Shown piece after piece: positions 49,901 to 61,400 of a stretch of 64,000 nt of DNA; positions within the stretch are counted from its first letter, which is position 1, and each line of letters begins with the position of its first letter. This stretch comes from Xiphias gladius (lineage: Eukaryota; Chordata; Actinopteri; Istiophoriformes; Xiphiidae), in contig NC_053419.1 of NCBI RefSeq assembly GCF_016859285.1, forward strand, positions 11,336,501 to 11,400,500, given 5' to 3'. Under the pieces are notes generated by a model that did not search any database, was not told the origin of the DNA, and saw only the letters and a list, made by a program, of their open reading frames with translations. Made by a program: the position numbers and the translations under genes.

Positions 49901-52900
49901 ATAACTCGGCCAGTAACTTTTGATGTTAAAATTTCCAAAAAAACCCCCCCAAAAAACAAAAATGCAAATAAAACAAATGTAATATGCCAACAGTAGCACT
50001 TTATGATAGATGTACATGTGTTTAACTTAATATGTGTATTCAGTAAACATACCAGGTTTACAGGGAATGCAGATGCCATCAGGTCCCCTGATGAGCTCCA
50101 TGGTCTCTTCATCAACCCTCACCAGTCTGATGGGGTAGATGAAGGGTAGAATCTGACTGTTGAAGCCACACGCTCCAACCTAGAGGACAGAAAAAAAAAA
50201 ACCAAAAAATCTTTCAGTGTGGAGAGGCAGATGGAAGGCAGAGCAGTATCAGCCAGCCAAAAAACTTCAGAGCTGTGTGTTGTGTAGTATGAATGGGAAG
50301 CTACCAAAACTGAGAAAACAACAACTTTATAAAACAACAGAGCGCTTAACACAAGGAGGCTTTTAAAACAGTAATGGAAAGGAAATCCTTTGATATAACT
50401 TTGAACGTCTCTCAGGTGAAAAGACTTAAGTGGAAGGTGGTAGTGTAACGATTTCAGAAGAGGGTATTTTTCCTCAAAAACCACTATGAAGTTTGAGTCA
50501 GAGAATAATCATCACTTCTTTGCAGGACACTTTCCCACCGTGTTATTGAAGTTGCCCAGGCTGCAGTTGCACTCTGTAGCTCCATAGAACTCTGCAATCT
50601 GCGGGATATTGAAGCGGTTCATGAACTCCTCCCATATGGACTGGCGAAGGCCGTTGCCAAGTGCCATGCGCACCCGATGTTGCCGCTCCATGTCCCGAAT
50701 TGGTTGGTTCAGCAGGTATCGGCAGATCTCACCTATGTACTGCACAATCTGGTGGATGGGGGTTAGAAAAACAAAAGTTAAGTGATGAGACACAACAGAG
50801 ATACAAATAGACTAATTACTGATTTAATACCAAGCTCACAATAATGAAGAAGGGATTCACAGAGCTTAGCTTGAGAATAACATTCAATCTTGAGATTAAT
50901 TTTATAGGAAGTGACAGGAAAGAAGTATTTTCAGCAACACTGAGAGGCTAATGTGTTACTCAATAACTAAATCTGTGGCAGGGGCCTGTAATTTGCACAA
51001 TGCTTACAGTGCAGTTGTATTTGACACAGTCGTCCCAGAAACGCGAGGCGGAGAACTTCTTTCTGATGACTACAGTCATGCCATGTATTATACACTGCCC
51101 CACTCCCACAATGTTTCCTGTGGACAGAGAAATACGAGGTGTCAGGGTCATAGAGTGCCAGTCACAACATGGAAATATACAAAGACGTATCGTTTAAAGC
51201 AACAACATGCAACTTCTTTCATTAAAATAATAAACTAATATTATATGTTATCAGTCTTTGTAACATTATATGTACGTGCCATTTCCCAAGTTTTTCTCAT
51301 GTTAGCACATTTTGTCATTGCACACCAAGTGAAATTGTGACTATGAAGTAAAAAACTAAATGAAGAAATAAAGGCTAATGTGCTTCTTGACATGAGGAAA
51401 AATTGCATATTGTAGCTATAAGGGCATTTCCGGACGTGCGTTGTTTGGTGCAGTTGAATTGGTGTCTAGTTTGTTTTTTCCCCTTGGTACGATTCATTGG
51501 TTGAAACTGAACACTGCAATTGTACCATTTGCTCTTTAGAGGAAGTTGTCTCAGTATGGTCACGAAGAATTCTGGTGTAGTTTGTTTGTGGGGGGAATCA
51601 GATCCCACCTTGCACCTGGCTTCTGCAGCCAGGTGCGTTCTGCATGCTTTTGTAGATAATCAAAATCAATAGTTGCTAGCATCTATCCAGAGAATGAATC
51701 GAGGTCTGACCTAGACAAGGAATGGTACTGGCTTTTAGTGATGTATTTGGTTTGCTCTAATTTTTTTCTGCACGACAAGAAATCGAAACAAGTAGAGACG
51801 GCAACAAGTATACCAAGTCATCCGAAGATTCGGACCACTGCAAAAAAGCTACAGGTTTGAAAACGCCATTTCTCCCAACTTTGAACACACACCGTTATGG
51901 CATTACCTGCAGAGTGGTAGAGTGGAAGGCAGTCATACAGCACATCATCTGATGTCATCCTAAAGCCGTAATATACCAAAGCTGCCATTCGGTAGTACCT
52001 GAAAACCACGGTGGGGTGAGAGGAAAAGAGAGTAACACATTTTATGTTATTTCACATCCATTCTCTTCTTACAGTATTTGAACTTCACATGAAAGCTGCG
52101 TGGATCAACAGATAGAGCAGCTGCAGTTCCTGTGTGTCTTTTAGTTAGCTGCACGGCTCTTTCCTACCTGCTGTGCACAACAATAGCAGCTTTAGGCATC
52201 CCAGTTGTTCCTGACGTGTAGATGTAGAACAGGCGATCTGAAACAGACAACACAGTGAGAGTGAGGAAAACATACATATCAACATAAAACTGTAGTATGA
52301 CTGGTTTTAGCGTGTGTTTGAGTGCGTAAAAATGGATGACCTGTCCCTAACCTGTCATGTTTCCACGTGCAGTTTCAATTTACTTTTAATCAAATAAACC
52401 ATTTTGCTGAATGCTCATTTCTCATTAGATGTGCAGGAGCGTAAATGCTTGGCTTTTATCCTTAATTAAAAGCGTATCTACAGTTTTGACTGCTTTCTCA
52501 TTTTGACCAAGTTACAGCATTGAAGGTGCAGGCAGTATAAAGCAGAAGACCATTAAGTCCCTTTTTTCCTTCAGGGATATAGTGCAATGTTTAAGCAAAG
52601 TAATCTAGTGGTTAGACAGAAATTCCCTATTCAGGCAGAGAATTCTGCTTTCAGATGTATGAAATTGCCTCTACATGCAATTGATAGATCACTGGTATAA
52701 CAATGGACCACTTGTGTTTGGATTTTGTTTTCCTAATCACAGTGATTTTTATCTCTTTTTATCCCATAATGTTCGAGGTTTCTACCTGTTAAAAGGTAGT
52801 TTTTCCTTGCCGCTGTCACCAAGTGCTTGCTCATGGGGGAATGTTGGGTCTCTGTAAATATAACTATAGAGTACGGTCTAGACCTGCTCTATATAAAAAG

Positions 52901-55900
52901 TGCCCTGAGATAACAACAGTTATGATTTGGCGCTATATAAATAAAAAAAATGATTAGATCTTCAATAAACAAAAACCACTGTTAAGTAGCCCATCAATGC
53001 AGCAGTACATTCACACTGTACAACATAATGTATGTGTACATGTATCTCTAATCACCTGACTGAATGTGACCTGACTGTTTTAATCCCGATGCATTTTGTT
53101 TGCAATCTGCCCGGATTGCGAGAGAAACATTTTGCCGAGCCTGAACTTGAACAAAGGTCACGGGTTTTATTGCTGTGCCTGTCCATGCGGCTGTCATGTG
53201 GTGCTGAAGTGTCCAATAGCAAAAGCGAATGAGCAGGTAAGACTCGATTCAGTGTTCTGAATCACACGTAATTGATTAGCTCTGTGGAGACAATAAAAAT
53301 ATGAAATGCTAAGCAATGTAGATAACAACAAAAATTTTAACTATTGTATCTACAGTACCTACTTTTTCCTGTATCTGAACCAAGGATCTAAAGATAGAGG
53401 GTGTAATATGCTGTACAGATTATAAATCCATTTGAGGCAAATTTGCAAGTTTGGGTTAGATTAAAAAATTGACATAAACTTGTTTTTTATTATTATTATT
53501 ACGGATTCATTTAATTCTCCTTTGGACCCATGTACTGTATATGGGTTGCCTTAGACACAAGCAACCCATATAATCTCTGGTGATGTGTCATCAGTAATTC
53601 CCTTCATCTATAACAGTAAAAAAAGGTAAATCATTTCTTGACATTTAAGTTCAATACACGTGTTTTATTTTTTCAATATGATTTAGTGGTGTTATTTTAC
53701 TGACTGTGAGTCATTGCTAGGCTCCACTCACCACTTGTCAAACGGCCTGTGCTGCCAGACAAACGATCAGTAAAAGCAAACAAATTACGTTTTGAAACTG
53801 CTGTCCTGCTTTGGTTAGAGTAGGTGCTGGAATTTGGACTGGAAGAAATGTTAGAATGTTCTGATATTGTTGTTGGTCGGTGAATTATTATTACACCAAG
53901 GAAAATATCAACTTAAATTAGTCCCACAAGCATCTGTAAAATGGCTTGAAAACGTTTGGAAGCTCTGATCCTGATTGGTTGCGAGAGATTTGACAAGCGA
54001 TTCTCACCTGTGAAGCAGCGTTGCGGCTGGCTGGGTAAGTGAGACGGGGCACCAGCCAGCAGGGGTTCTAGGCACTCGGTTCCCTGTGGGACTCGTTTGG
54101 GGTCCCAGTCTCCAGAGCAGAACATCTGCACTGCCTTCCCCATTGAACTGTGGACCTCGGAAACAGCTATGAGAGGGAGACAAACACATTAAAGAAAATT
54201 AGATTAATTTCACCATCCCCAACTGCAAGAAGACAACATGTGGTATAACATTTAAGCACCATAGCAAACAAGGAACTAAGGAGTTGTGGGGCAAGGTAAT
54301 ATGGTTAGGGTGGATTAAAAGAACTCGGGATGGAAGGTGGGAGAGTGAGAGAGAAAAGAGAAACACTTTTGTATATAGAGAGCAAGTGCAGTGTGACAGA
54401 AGAGAAGGGCAAGCAAGTATCATTATGTAACAGTGAGAGAAGCATAATGAGGAAGGGAAACAACAAATTGAAACAGCTAATTTAAAGGCATAAAGCACAT
54501 GACAGGTCCATGATCCAGTACAAAGACTGTATCAATCCCAGGATGACCAGCTAAAAACTCTTATGTCTTTATCTCTTTATTCCTCCTATCTTTTATCTCA
54601 CTCTTTATAGCTCTTGATATCAGGGCTTTTCAGGTTGGGCAGGGACCCAAAAGGGCGTGATTAGGTGATTGAGACAGATCCCGAAATTTATGTTTGATTG
54701 AGATGCTGCAATTTCATAATATTAGCGCCGCCCAAGACCAAGCAATATAAGGCATGTTCGACAATACACTGAAAGTTAGTAGATTAGACATTATAACAGG
54801 AAATTAGTTCCACTTGCACCTTCAAAAATAATCATAAAACACACAAATGTAATCATGTAACAGGTTTTTTAAATCTTATTTCTTAACAGAAATCACCAAT
54901 CACTGTACACTGGACAGTTGCTTTTTTATCTATTAGTCAATATCACGGATATATGGTCCAGCCCAGTGTCATGTGAGAGGACAACACACAACTATATAAT
55001 TATTTTATGTGCTGTAATTATTATCCACTAAAACAACAGATTCAATGTAACAATATTTCTAATTTAGAAAAACATTATATGACTCAGTGGGGCTTTACAG
55101 TGGTTTTACATCAGCTCTGTTGTTTTAGTTTTTGTTCTAACTTTCATTCTAAAAAATGAGTCTGTAAAATGTTTTGAAAATCTCTAGTTATTACTGTATA
55201 ATCAGTTTTTAGCTGGGTATCGTACTGTTCATATCTGTCTACATCTCAGTGCTGTAGGTCAACCCATCCTGCCTTACATTCATCCTATCATTTACAGTTT
55301 CTCATTTATCAGTCAATCTTCTTTGCTCAGACATTGAACACTGCAGATTGATGATTGAGACATTTTCTGCACTTTCCTCTTCATTACCTCTTCCCTTCTT
55401 TCCATCCGTCAGCCGTTTAAAGCTCCATTGACTGATAAAGAGGCACCTCCTTCAAAACCCAGCTGTCTTTTATGACCGATGATGCTTTCTCCCTGCACCA
55501 CTCACCTCTCTCATCACAGCGGAAGCAGAACAACACTCACCAGTATAAGGCAATGTTGTACAGCCTGTAAATCCCTTTGAGACAAACTTCAGATTCTAGC
55601 TATAAACTCGACTATGTCACGATTATAACAAACAAAATCTGTCACATATCTTTCAGATTCTTCTCTAATCTCTAACTCTACCCCCCCCCCCCTTTTCATT
55701 CTCCCTTGCTCTCACCATCAGTCAACTCTGAGCCAAATACCACGGCCTTGGCATTGGAGATGGTGACACAGTGGACCAAGGCCTCCAGTCTCAAATTGAA
55801 GTTGATGAGAGCTGCCTCTACACCGATCTTGGCCATGCCCAGCCAGAGGCCCACGTACTGGGACCTGTTTTCCATGAAAATGGCCACCACATCGCCCTCC

Positions 55901-58900
55901 TGAGGAGAGAAAACAACAAAAAGAGGGGCTTGTCAAACTAACTGATCGACTGACATTTAATTTTATTTGTCTTGATTCCCTATTAAGGGTTCATATCATG
56001 CTTCCTCCTGGATGGAAACAACATTTGAATGAGCTTTAACTATGAAAAGAAATCAGTCCTGCTTTAGCATCGTTTGGAATGTCAATTTGACATAATCATG
56101 CAGACAATTTCGCACCCTTTTTGCAAGAGTCCAACTTACAGGATTTTTTTTTTTTTTTGATAGACACACTATTAACCATTTTTCCACCATTCCACAGAAA
56201 ATAATTTATTTTTACAACAAATTTCATTCTTAGTAATACTAGGTAAGTTTTTAAAGCTTAATCAAAAGTAGTTATGTACAATTAAGACATTTTTCAAAAG
56301 GTTTTTGGACGTGACATATTACATTTACCACAGAAGTCTTTTTCCCCTCAATCTTTAAGGAAAATTTTGTTTTATAGACCTACCTTTAAACCCCGTTCCA
56401 GCAGCAGGTTGGCCACTCTATTGGAGTACTCGTCTAACTGTCGGAAGGTCCACCTCTCCCCCGTCCCCTCGAAGATGAGTGCCGTTTTGTCCCTGTGGCG
56501 CTGCACTGTTTCAGCAAAGATCTTGGGAATTGTGTTCTTCTCTCTGAGGTGGCGTCTGACATTCATCTTCACCCGCAATAACACACCTGCTGCACTGAAG
56601 GGACAAGAGAGAATTTTTATTAATAGGGGAAATCAGCAAGTTAAAATAACATTTCTTGGAATTATTCCCAAAGACTATTTTCCTTTTAATTGTAAAAGCA
56701 AATGTACCTCACCTAATTTATCATTGCACTAGTTTCATCTATTATACCTCATGTTTTATCCCATAATTTTAGTTCATTTCAGTGTAAATATGAATGTAAA
56801 TATGAATTTGTTGCCTTTATTTTGTTTTGAGTTATGTTATCATTACATATTATTGCAGCTGTGAGGAGACACTTTTTTTGAAAACTCTCCTTTTGTGATT
56901 TTAAAGATGTTTTGACATTTGAGACTCAGTTGCCAAAAAGCATTCTTCTAATGTGTTACTATGTCAGAAAATGGATCCAAAAAATATTTGTTTACAATCA
57001 CTGGCATTTGCAGGGACAGAGTTGTGTATACTGGAGGTTGGTTTAGTACACAAAGGCCTTTAGATGTGAACCACAGTGATTCTAACAGTGTAAATACCTA
57101 AGCCTTGTCAAAGCACATCATACAATAAGAATTTATCAGTCACTGAGGAAACAGCATGCTTTGACAGAGTTAGATATGGTGAATTTTTAACCTTGAGGCC
57201 TCAGACATTGTCCATACATAGACAAACAACCACAACATTATCAGAACTCTACTTATAGTTTGAGGAATCTGTATCTGAGGTACACCCAACTTGGAGGCTG
57301 AAGCTGAGGTAGTAATCGGTCTTAAGAATATGAAAAGTTAGTTATGGTATGCTCTTATTATATGACAATTTATCAAAATGTCTTTGAAATATAGCCTTGG
57401 AAACTGTGACCTTTCTATCTCTAACAAATAAGAGAGGCGGTTTTTTTTGTATATAATGGGTCATAGAAAAGCGCTAAATGCTACTTATTAAGTCACTTTG
57501 GCTTATCTCTCATGGAAAGTTCACAAAAGGTCATCTTTTACAATTTCCTGTCTTACCCTTACTGGAGCTATTAAGGAAAAAAGGAAGTTAACCACAAACC
57601 AATTACCATGGCAACCTCCAACTGTAAATATTAGCTTTAGGTAAGACAGTTAAAAAGATTTGCTCCTTCCCTAACCTCTCTATTGTCGTTTGTCTAAAGT
57701 ATTTCTGGCAACCTATCATGTCAGAGAGTTTTGAAACATGCACGACACGAATATAGAGCTGGTTGCTAACACTGGCTATAAAACTAGGCCTGTTGAGGAA
57801 GAGCCTCAGGTCCTGGCCAGTGAGTTCTTCAAAGCTGTTTTCAAAGACGACGGTCTACAGTTTTGCAGGTTACAGATTTGAAAATGCTTCACTTGCACAT
57901 GTTCCTCCTGTGGACAAAACTGTTATCAATGCAACAAGCAAAATCAGACGGTCGAAAGTCACTCTGACACATCATTGTTATTAACTGCATCATGTCCTGT
58001 GGGATAGTGTAATGAGACGCAAATTTTGAAGTTATTTATTCAGATTGTAGTTTGTGAGGGAACTTGACCTGGTGCATGTTATGTAATTATTTACTAAGAC
58101 AAAATTATTGTCTGTGAGTCAATATCATTGTTTCATCACACATCATTCCACTGAGCGGTGATAAATGATCATTCTGATTTATAGCCCTGCCCTACCTACC
58201 CTAATGTCTTTTCCTGTGGTCTAAGCAAAGACCTTTTCAATTATATATGGCATAATTTTTGATGTTCACTATTTGTCAGCAACTACTGTGTTTTGTATTA
58301 CTTTGTGTCCGGGGTCTTGTTGTGGCTGACTACAGCTATTCTCAGGAACTTCGATTGTTGAGATGCCCGTCAGTGTTTGAACAGTGACATATTTTCTATT
58401 GTTCTGGTTTTGTATCCAGTGCACCGGATTTGAAATGAAACGATTCTTGCTACTCTCCCATCCAAATTGAATTAACACTGTGGGAATCATAGTCCATTTT
58501 TTTGTAAATAAAAGGAACTATGATTCCCTCAATTTCTGAACAGTGCATTGAGACCATGATAATGCTTGAATCCTCATACTGTTCACACAATTTGGATGTT
58601 AATACTCTCAAAGTTTGTCATTGTTTTACTTGAGGTGCAGAGTTCTGGAATGCAGAGCCAAAACCAATGAAAATTTGTGACTGTCAAAATGCAAGCGTTG
58701 TGTTTTGGCTGACACTTCCTGTGACAGCAGTTAAGACAAGGCATGACTTGTTGAAAAATAGAGAAAAAAAAAAAAGAAATTAATTAACAGCAGTAATTTT
58801 TCCATGCTTGAAGGAGAATGAAAAGCATTCTATGAATTTTCTAGGTTTAACTATTCCTCATTAACACACAACATCCCCATGCTTACTGTAAGTCTCTGCC

Positions 58901-59047
58901 AACTGTTTTGGCACAAATCTGCAGGAACCTCCATCCTCCGCTGCCCAGGTAGAAGATCAGGATGGCCGGGAGAACCTGGTACCAAGGCAAGCCCACCAGC
59001 AGCCTCAACACGAACAGCAGGGCTGTGCAACACGCTAGACGCATCAT
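46905..59047 (-). CDS. slc27a4: Long-chain fatty acid transport protein 4 (FATP4, acyl-CoA synthetase)
   Basis: Thirteen coding exons (minus): 58887-59047, 56384-56594, 55716-55899, 54008-54166, 52168-52237, 51907-51998, 51008-51117, 50539-50748, 50053-50179, 49483-49620, 49206-49370, 48138-48284, 46905-47062. All junctions are GT-AG and in phase, giving 643 residues, the same as human FATP4 and collinear with it. Seen: N-terminal membrane segment (about residues 8-45); AMP-binding signature [13 protein letters not shown] (244-256); [22 protein letters not shown] motif [17 protein letters not shown] (505-521). The protein activates very-long- and long-chain fatty acids to acyl-CoA, drives their uptake, and sits in ER/plasma membranes. 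FATP1 is the closest alternative, but the sequence fits FATP4 better. The start is the first of two adjacent ATGs; the coding start lies one base inside exon 2 (acceptor TTTCAG|G), so a non-coding exon 1 is expected upstream. Confidence 0.97.
46965..46978 (-). promoter_or_regulatory. CTCF-like motif inside the last coding exon of slc27a4
   Basis: The minus strand (sense) reads CCAGCAGAGGGCGC, a full match to CCANNAGRGGGCRS, and encodes part of DSSRGRF. It may be chance, because the codons themselves are conserved. Confidence 0.35.
47919..47949. repeat. 12-bp perfect inverted repeat in the last slc27a4 intron
   Basis: GTTTCCACATTC (47919-47930) and GAATGTGGAAAC (47938-47949) flank a 7-nt loop. 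Confidence 0.85.
48640..48682 (+). mobile_element. LINE-type 3' tail with TCTAATC-like repeats
   Basis: TTTCCTCCTTTGGGGATTAA followed by tandem TCTAA units resembles the 3' tail of teleost non-LTR retrotransposons ('TTTCCCTTGGGGATCAATAAAGTATCTATC'). It lies in an slc27a4 intron and its body is not recognisable. Confidence 0.5.
49371..49398. repeat. (GGT)n array forming an slc27a4 splice-acceptor tract
   Basis: Read on the minus strand this is CCCCCC(ACC)n AG directly before the exon at 49206-49370, so the triplet repeat serves as the polypyrimidine tract and the last CCAG as the acceptor. Confidence 0.9.
52640..52960 (+). mobile_element. Fish interspersed repeat in slc27a4 intron
   Basis: GAGGTTTCTACCTGTTAAAA, GGTAGTTTTTCCTTGCCGCT, GTCACCAAGTGCTTGCTCAT, GGGTCTCTGTAAATATAACT, TACGGTCTAGACCTGCTCTA and AGTGCCCTGAGATAACA are hallmarks of an abundant teleost repeat. 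It ends in an A-rich tail (ATAAATAAAAAAAATG), consistent with a retroposon in + orientation. Confidence 0.65.
53395..53470 (+). mobile_element. Fish repeat tail fragment
   Basis: GTAATATGCTGTACAGATTA and TAAATCCATTTGAGGCAAAT match the tail family seen in the opposite orientation at 1700-1830 and again at about 55530-55605 (TACAGCCTGTAAATCCCTTT). Short and decayed. Confidence 0.4.
58482..58528. repeat. 12-bp inverted repeat with a ZNF143-like half-motif
   Basis: GGGAATCATAGT (58482-58493) and ACTATGATTCCC (58517-58528) are exact reverse complements in slc27a4 intron 1; the arms extend further with one bulged base. Confidence 0.8.
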
Positions 59048-59689
59048 CCTGAAAGAATGCACACGCGTATAAATAGACAGAGATAATGGCCCACAGGCTG
59101 CAGACCCTGGCTAGTAGAGACAAACATTTCAGACCAAACATCAGTTCAGTGGGAGAAAGGTTACATGTGGTTTAAGCAAGCAAACGCATTCTTGAATCTC
59201 CATCTTCACAGTGGTATTCAAACCGACCGCTTGAGAACGTTATCTACTTTGCTTCTGTTTACACATTCTGTGTCCATTTAAGTCCAATGACTCAGCTCCG
59301 ATGGACTGTGAGTTTGCAGAGAATGAGGAAAGAGTTATCTATATGAAATCAGAGAATAAAATTAGAGTCCTTTATTGCTGTAAGTCCTCATCTTGTCTGA
59401 ATTCTGTGTGTGGCCATGATCGTGCAAAAAGAAAGCAAACCCAACAACCGCACATTGGAGTGTGGCACACGTTTTTACAGGCGCAGAATTGGTAAAAGCC
59501 TAGAGAATCCTTGAGTGTCCTTTTCCTTTGCAGCTGAGTAAAGCCCAAAGCTACAGACGCCTCGGGGAAACCCTGACTCAAAGTATATAGTCTTTTCGTG
59601 ACAGCTAAGAGCAACAGAGAACAACATATGTTGACACTGGTCTTCAGAGCCACCTGATAGCTAGGAAGATGATCCTACCCAACTAAATG

Positions 59690-61400
59690 ATTTACACTGC
59701 TTATTATCAATTCGTCAGCCTACTGAGAAAAAAACACTGAAGGGCTATTTCTGTTTATAATTATGGAGCAACAACTGGGTTTTTCTAGAGTCGAGATGCC
59801 GACTGGATATCTGCTGCTCTGCCTCCCTGCATGCGGCTGAAATGGTGAATGATGGCTTTCTCACGTCAATTCAATAACTCCGCTGCTATTTACAAGCGTG
59901 GACCGAGGCGCAGTGTGGGGCGATTAAATCACTCTGCACGTCCAGCCGATCGACATGACAGAAATGTTGTCACACGTCAAGAGAAAGAAATGCAGAGGCC
60001 ACTAGCCACTTCTCAGTAAAGGGAAAAAAAAAAAAAAAAAGCTTCATCATTCGCTGCTGCTACACCCGGAAATTTAAAAGGCGCGTAGCATCATATTGCG
60101 GTAGTGGATGGGGAAATCATAGAGAGGCTCACCCCACGGTTGGGTAGACCATACTTTACTAACCATGCCATGTGCGCTTTCAGACGGGCCCCTGCAATCG
60201 TAGCCCCTATTGGACTACATTTACTGGGCTAACCCGATGTAGGTTATCACGGTAACAGGCGCGTCTGGGAAGCAGGTTGCGCAGCGTATTGCGCGCATCG
60301 GCTTGGCAAGGAAGCTGATGGACGGTGACAACATCAGCGACCACTATTAGGATGAAGACACGCGCCGAATTACGTTGTCCACATTCGCATAAATGACCAT
60401 TCATGGACCGGGGGCTGCCTGGTATTAAGGTGTCGAGTCCCGTCAGTGGGTTGAGCGCGCACAAGGTGGACAAAGGACAAGAGAGTCGTGGCCGGGCTCT
60501 CTCCCCTCTCCCCCCTCTATCAAATAATGACCGGACCCATCCGTGAAGTTGAACACCACGGGGGAGCCCGGTCAGCTCGGGCTGTGGCTGCGATGGCCGG
60601 TTTTTTTTGCTCACATACCTCGCACTCCGCTCACACCGTCACAGCATGTAGGTGCGAAGAAATCCCGGACGTGAAACTCGTTGTGTAGCGGTTCCACCTT
60701 GATCGGCTTATAGGCTAGCCTGGTCACCCCCCCCTTCTGATCCTCACCGCCGCTCGCTTGGCTTGACAGAGGCTCAGAGAAAACTCACAGAGACACACAC
60801 ACACACACGCACCGGGATCCCCTCCTGTTGTTAATACCACAATGAGCCGCCGCCGCCGCTCCTCTCCCCCCTCGTGGGTCGGGAGTCAAATTCGCCTGGC
60901 TGTGCGCGTCGACTTTGACCCCGCGATCATCATCCGTTCATTGTCACGATCCCTGATATCATTCCTGGGTTCATTGTAGCCGATAACCTCGCTAGCGAGC
61001 GTAATTCAAATGACCTTATAATTTTCTTAGCTGCGCCCGCCCACCACCGTCAGCGTCCCATCAGTGTATCAGGATGAAGCGCTGACGGACGGGTGCCGGG
61101 GCCAATGGAAGACTGCGATTTTTTTTTTCCTCTGCATGTCCCCATCCGGCAGGGGCGGGGTTTGCGGCATTGGTGGAGAGGAAATGCGGCGCGGCCCTGC
61201 CCGCCAGCCCACCGACAGCGAGGCCGGCAAGCACAGCAGTTTCCATCCAGTAGCGAGAGGCCCCGATGCGGAACCGTGTGGCGTAAAATGAGGCCTGCTT
61301 CTGCCTGTAGAGTCCGCCTCGCCACGTCCATTCATCACTCCGCGCTCAAGCCACAACATGTGCTTTAAATAACCATCTGTCGACGGAGGGGACCCGAGGA
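59690..61400 (-). promoter_or_regulatory. slc27a4: CpG-rich region, probable slc27a4 promoter and non-coding first exon
   Basis: Base composition changes sharply to GC- and CpG-rich between about 60.1 and 61.4 kb. Elements include an Sp1-type GGGGCGGGG (61152-61160) and a CCAAT box (61102-61106). On the minus strand GCGAG|GTATGTGA (exon end 60619) is a good donor for a non-coding exon 1 joining the acceptor at 59049-59050; another donor-like GTGAGC lies near 60130. This fits a housekeeping-type promoter. The exact start site is unknown, and the island could be bidirectional. Confidence 0.5.
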
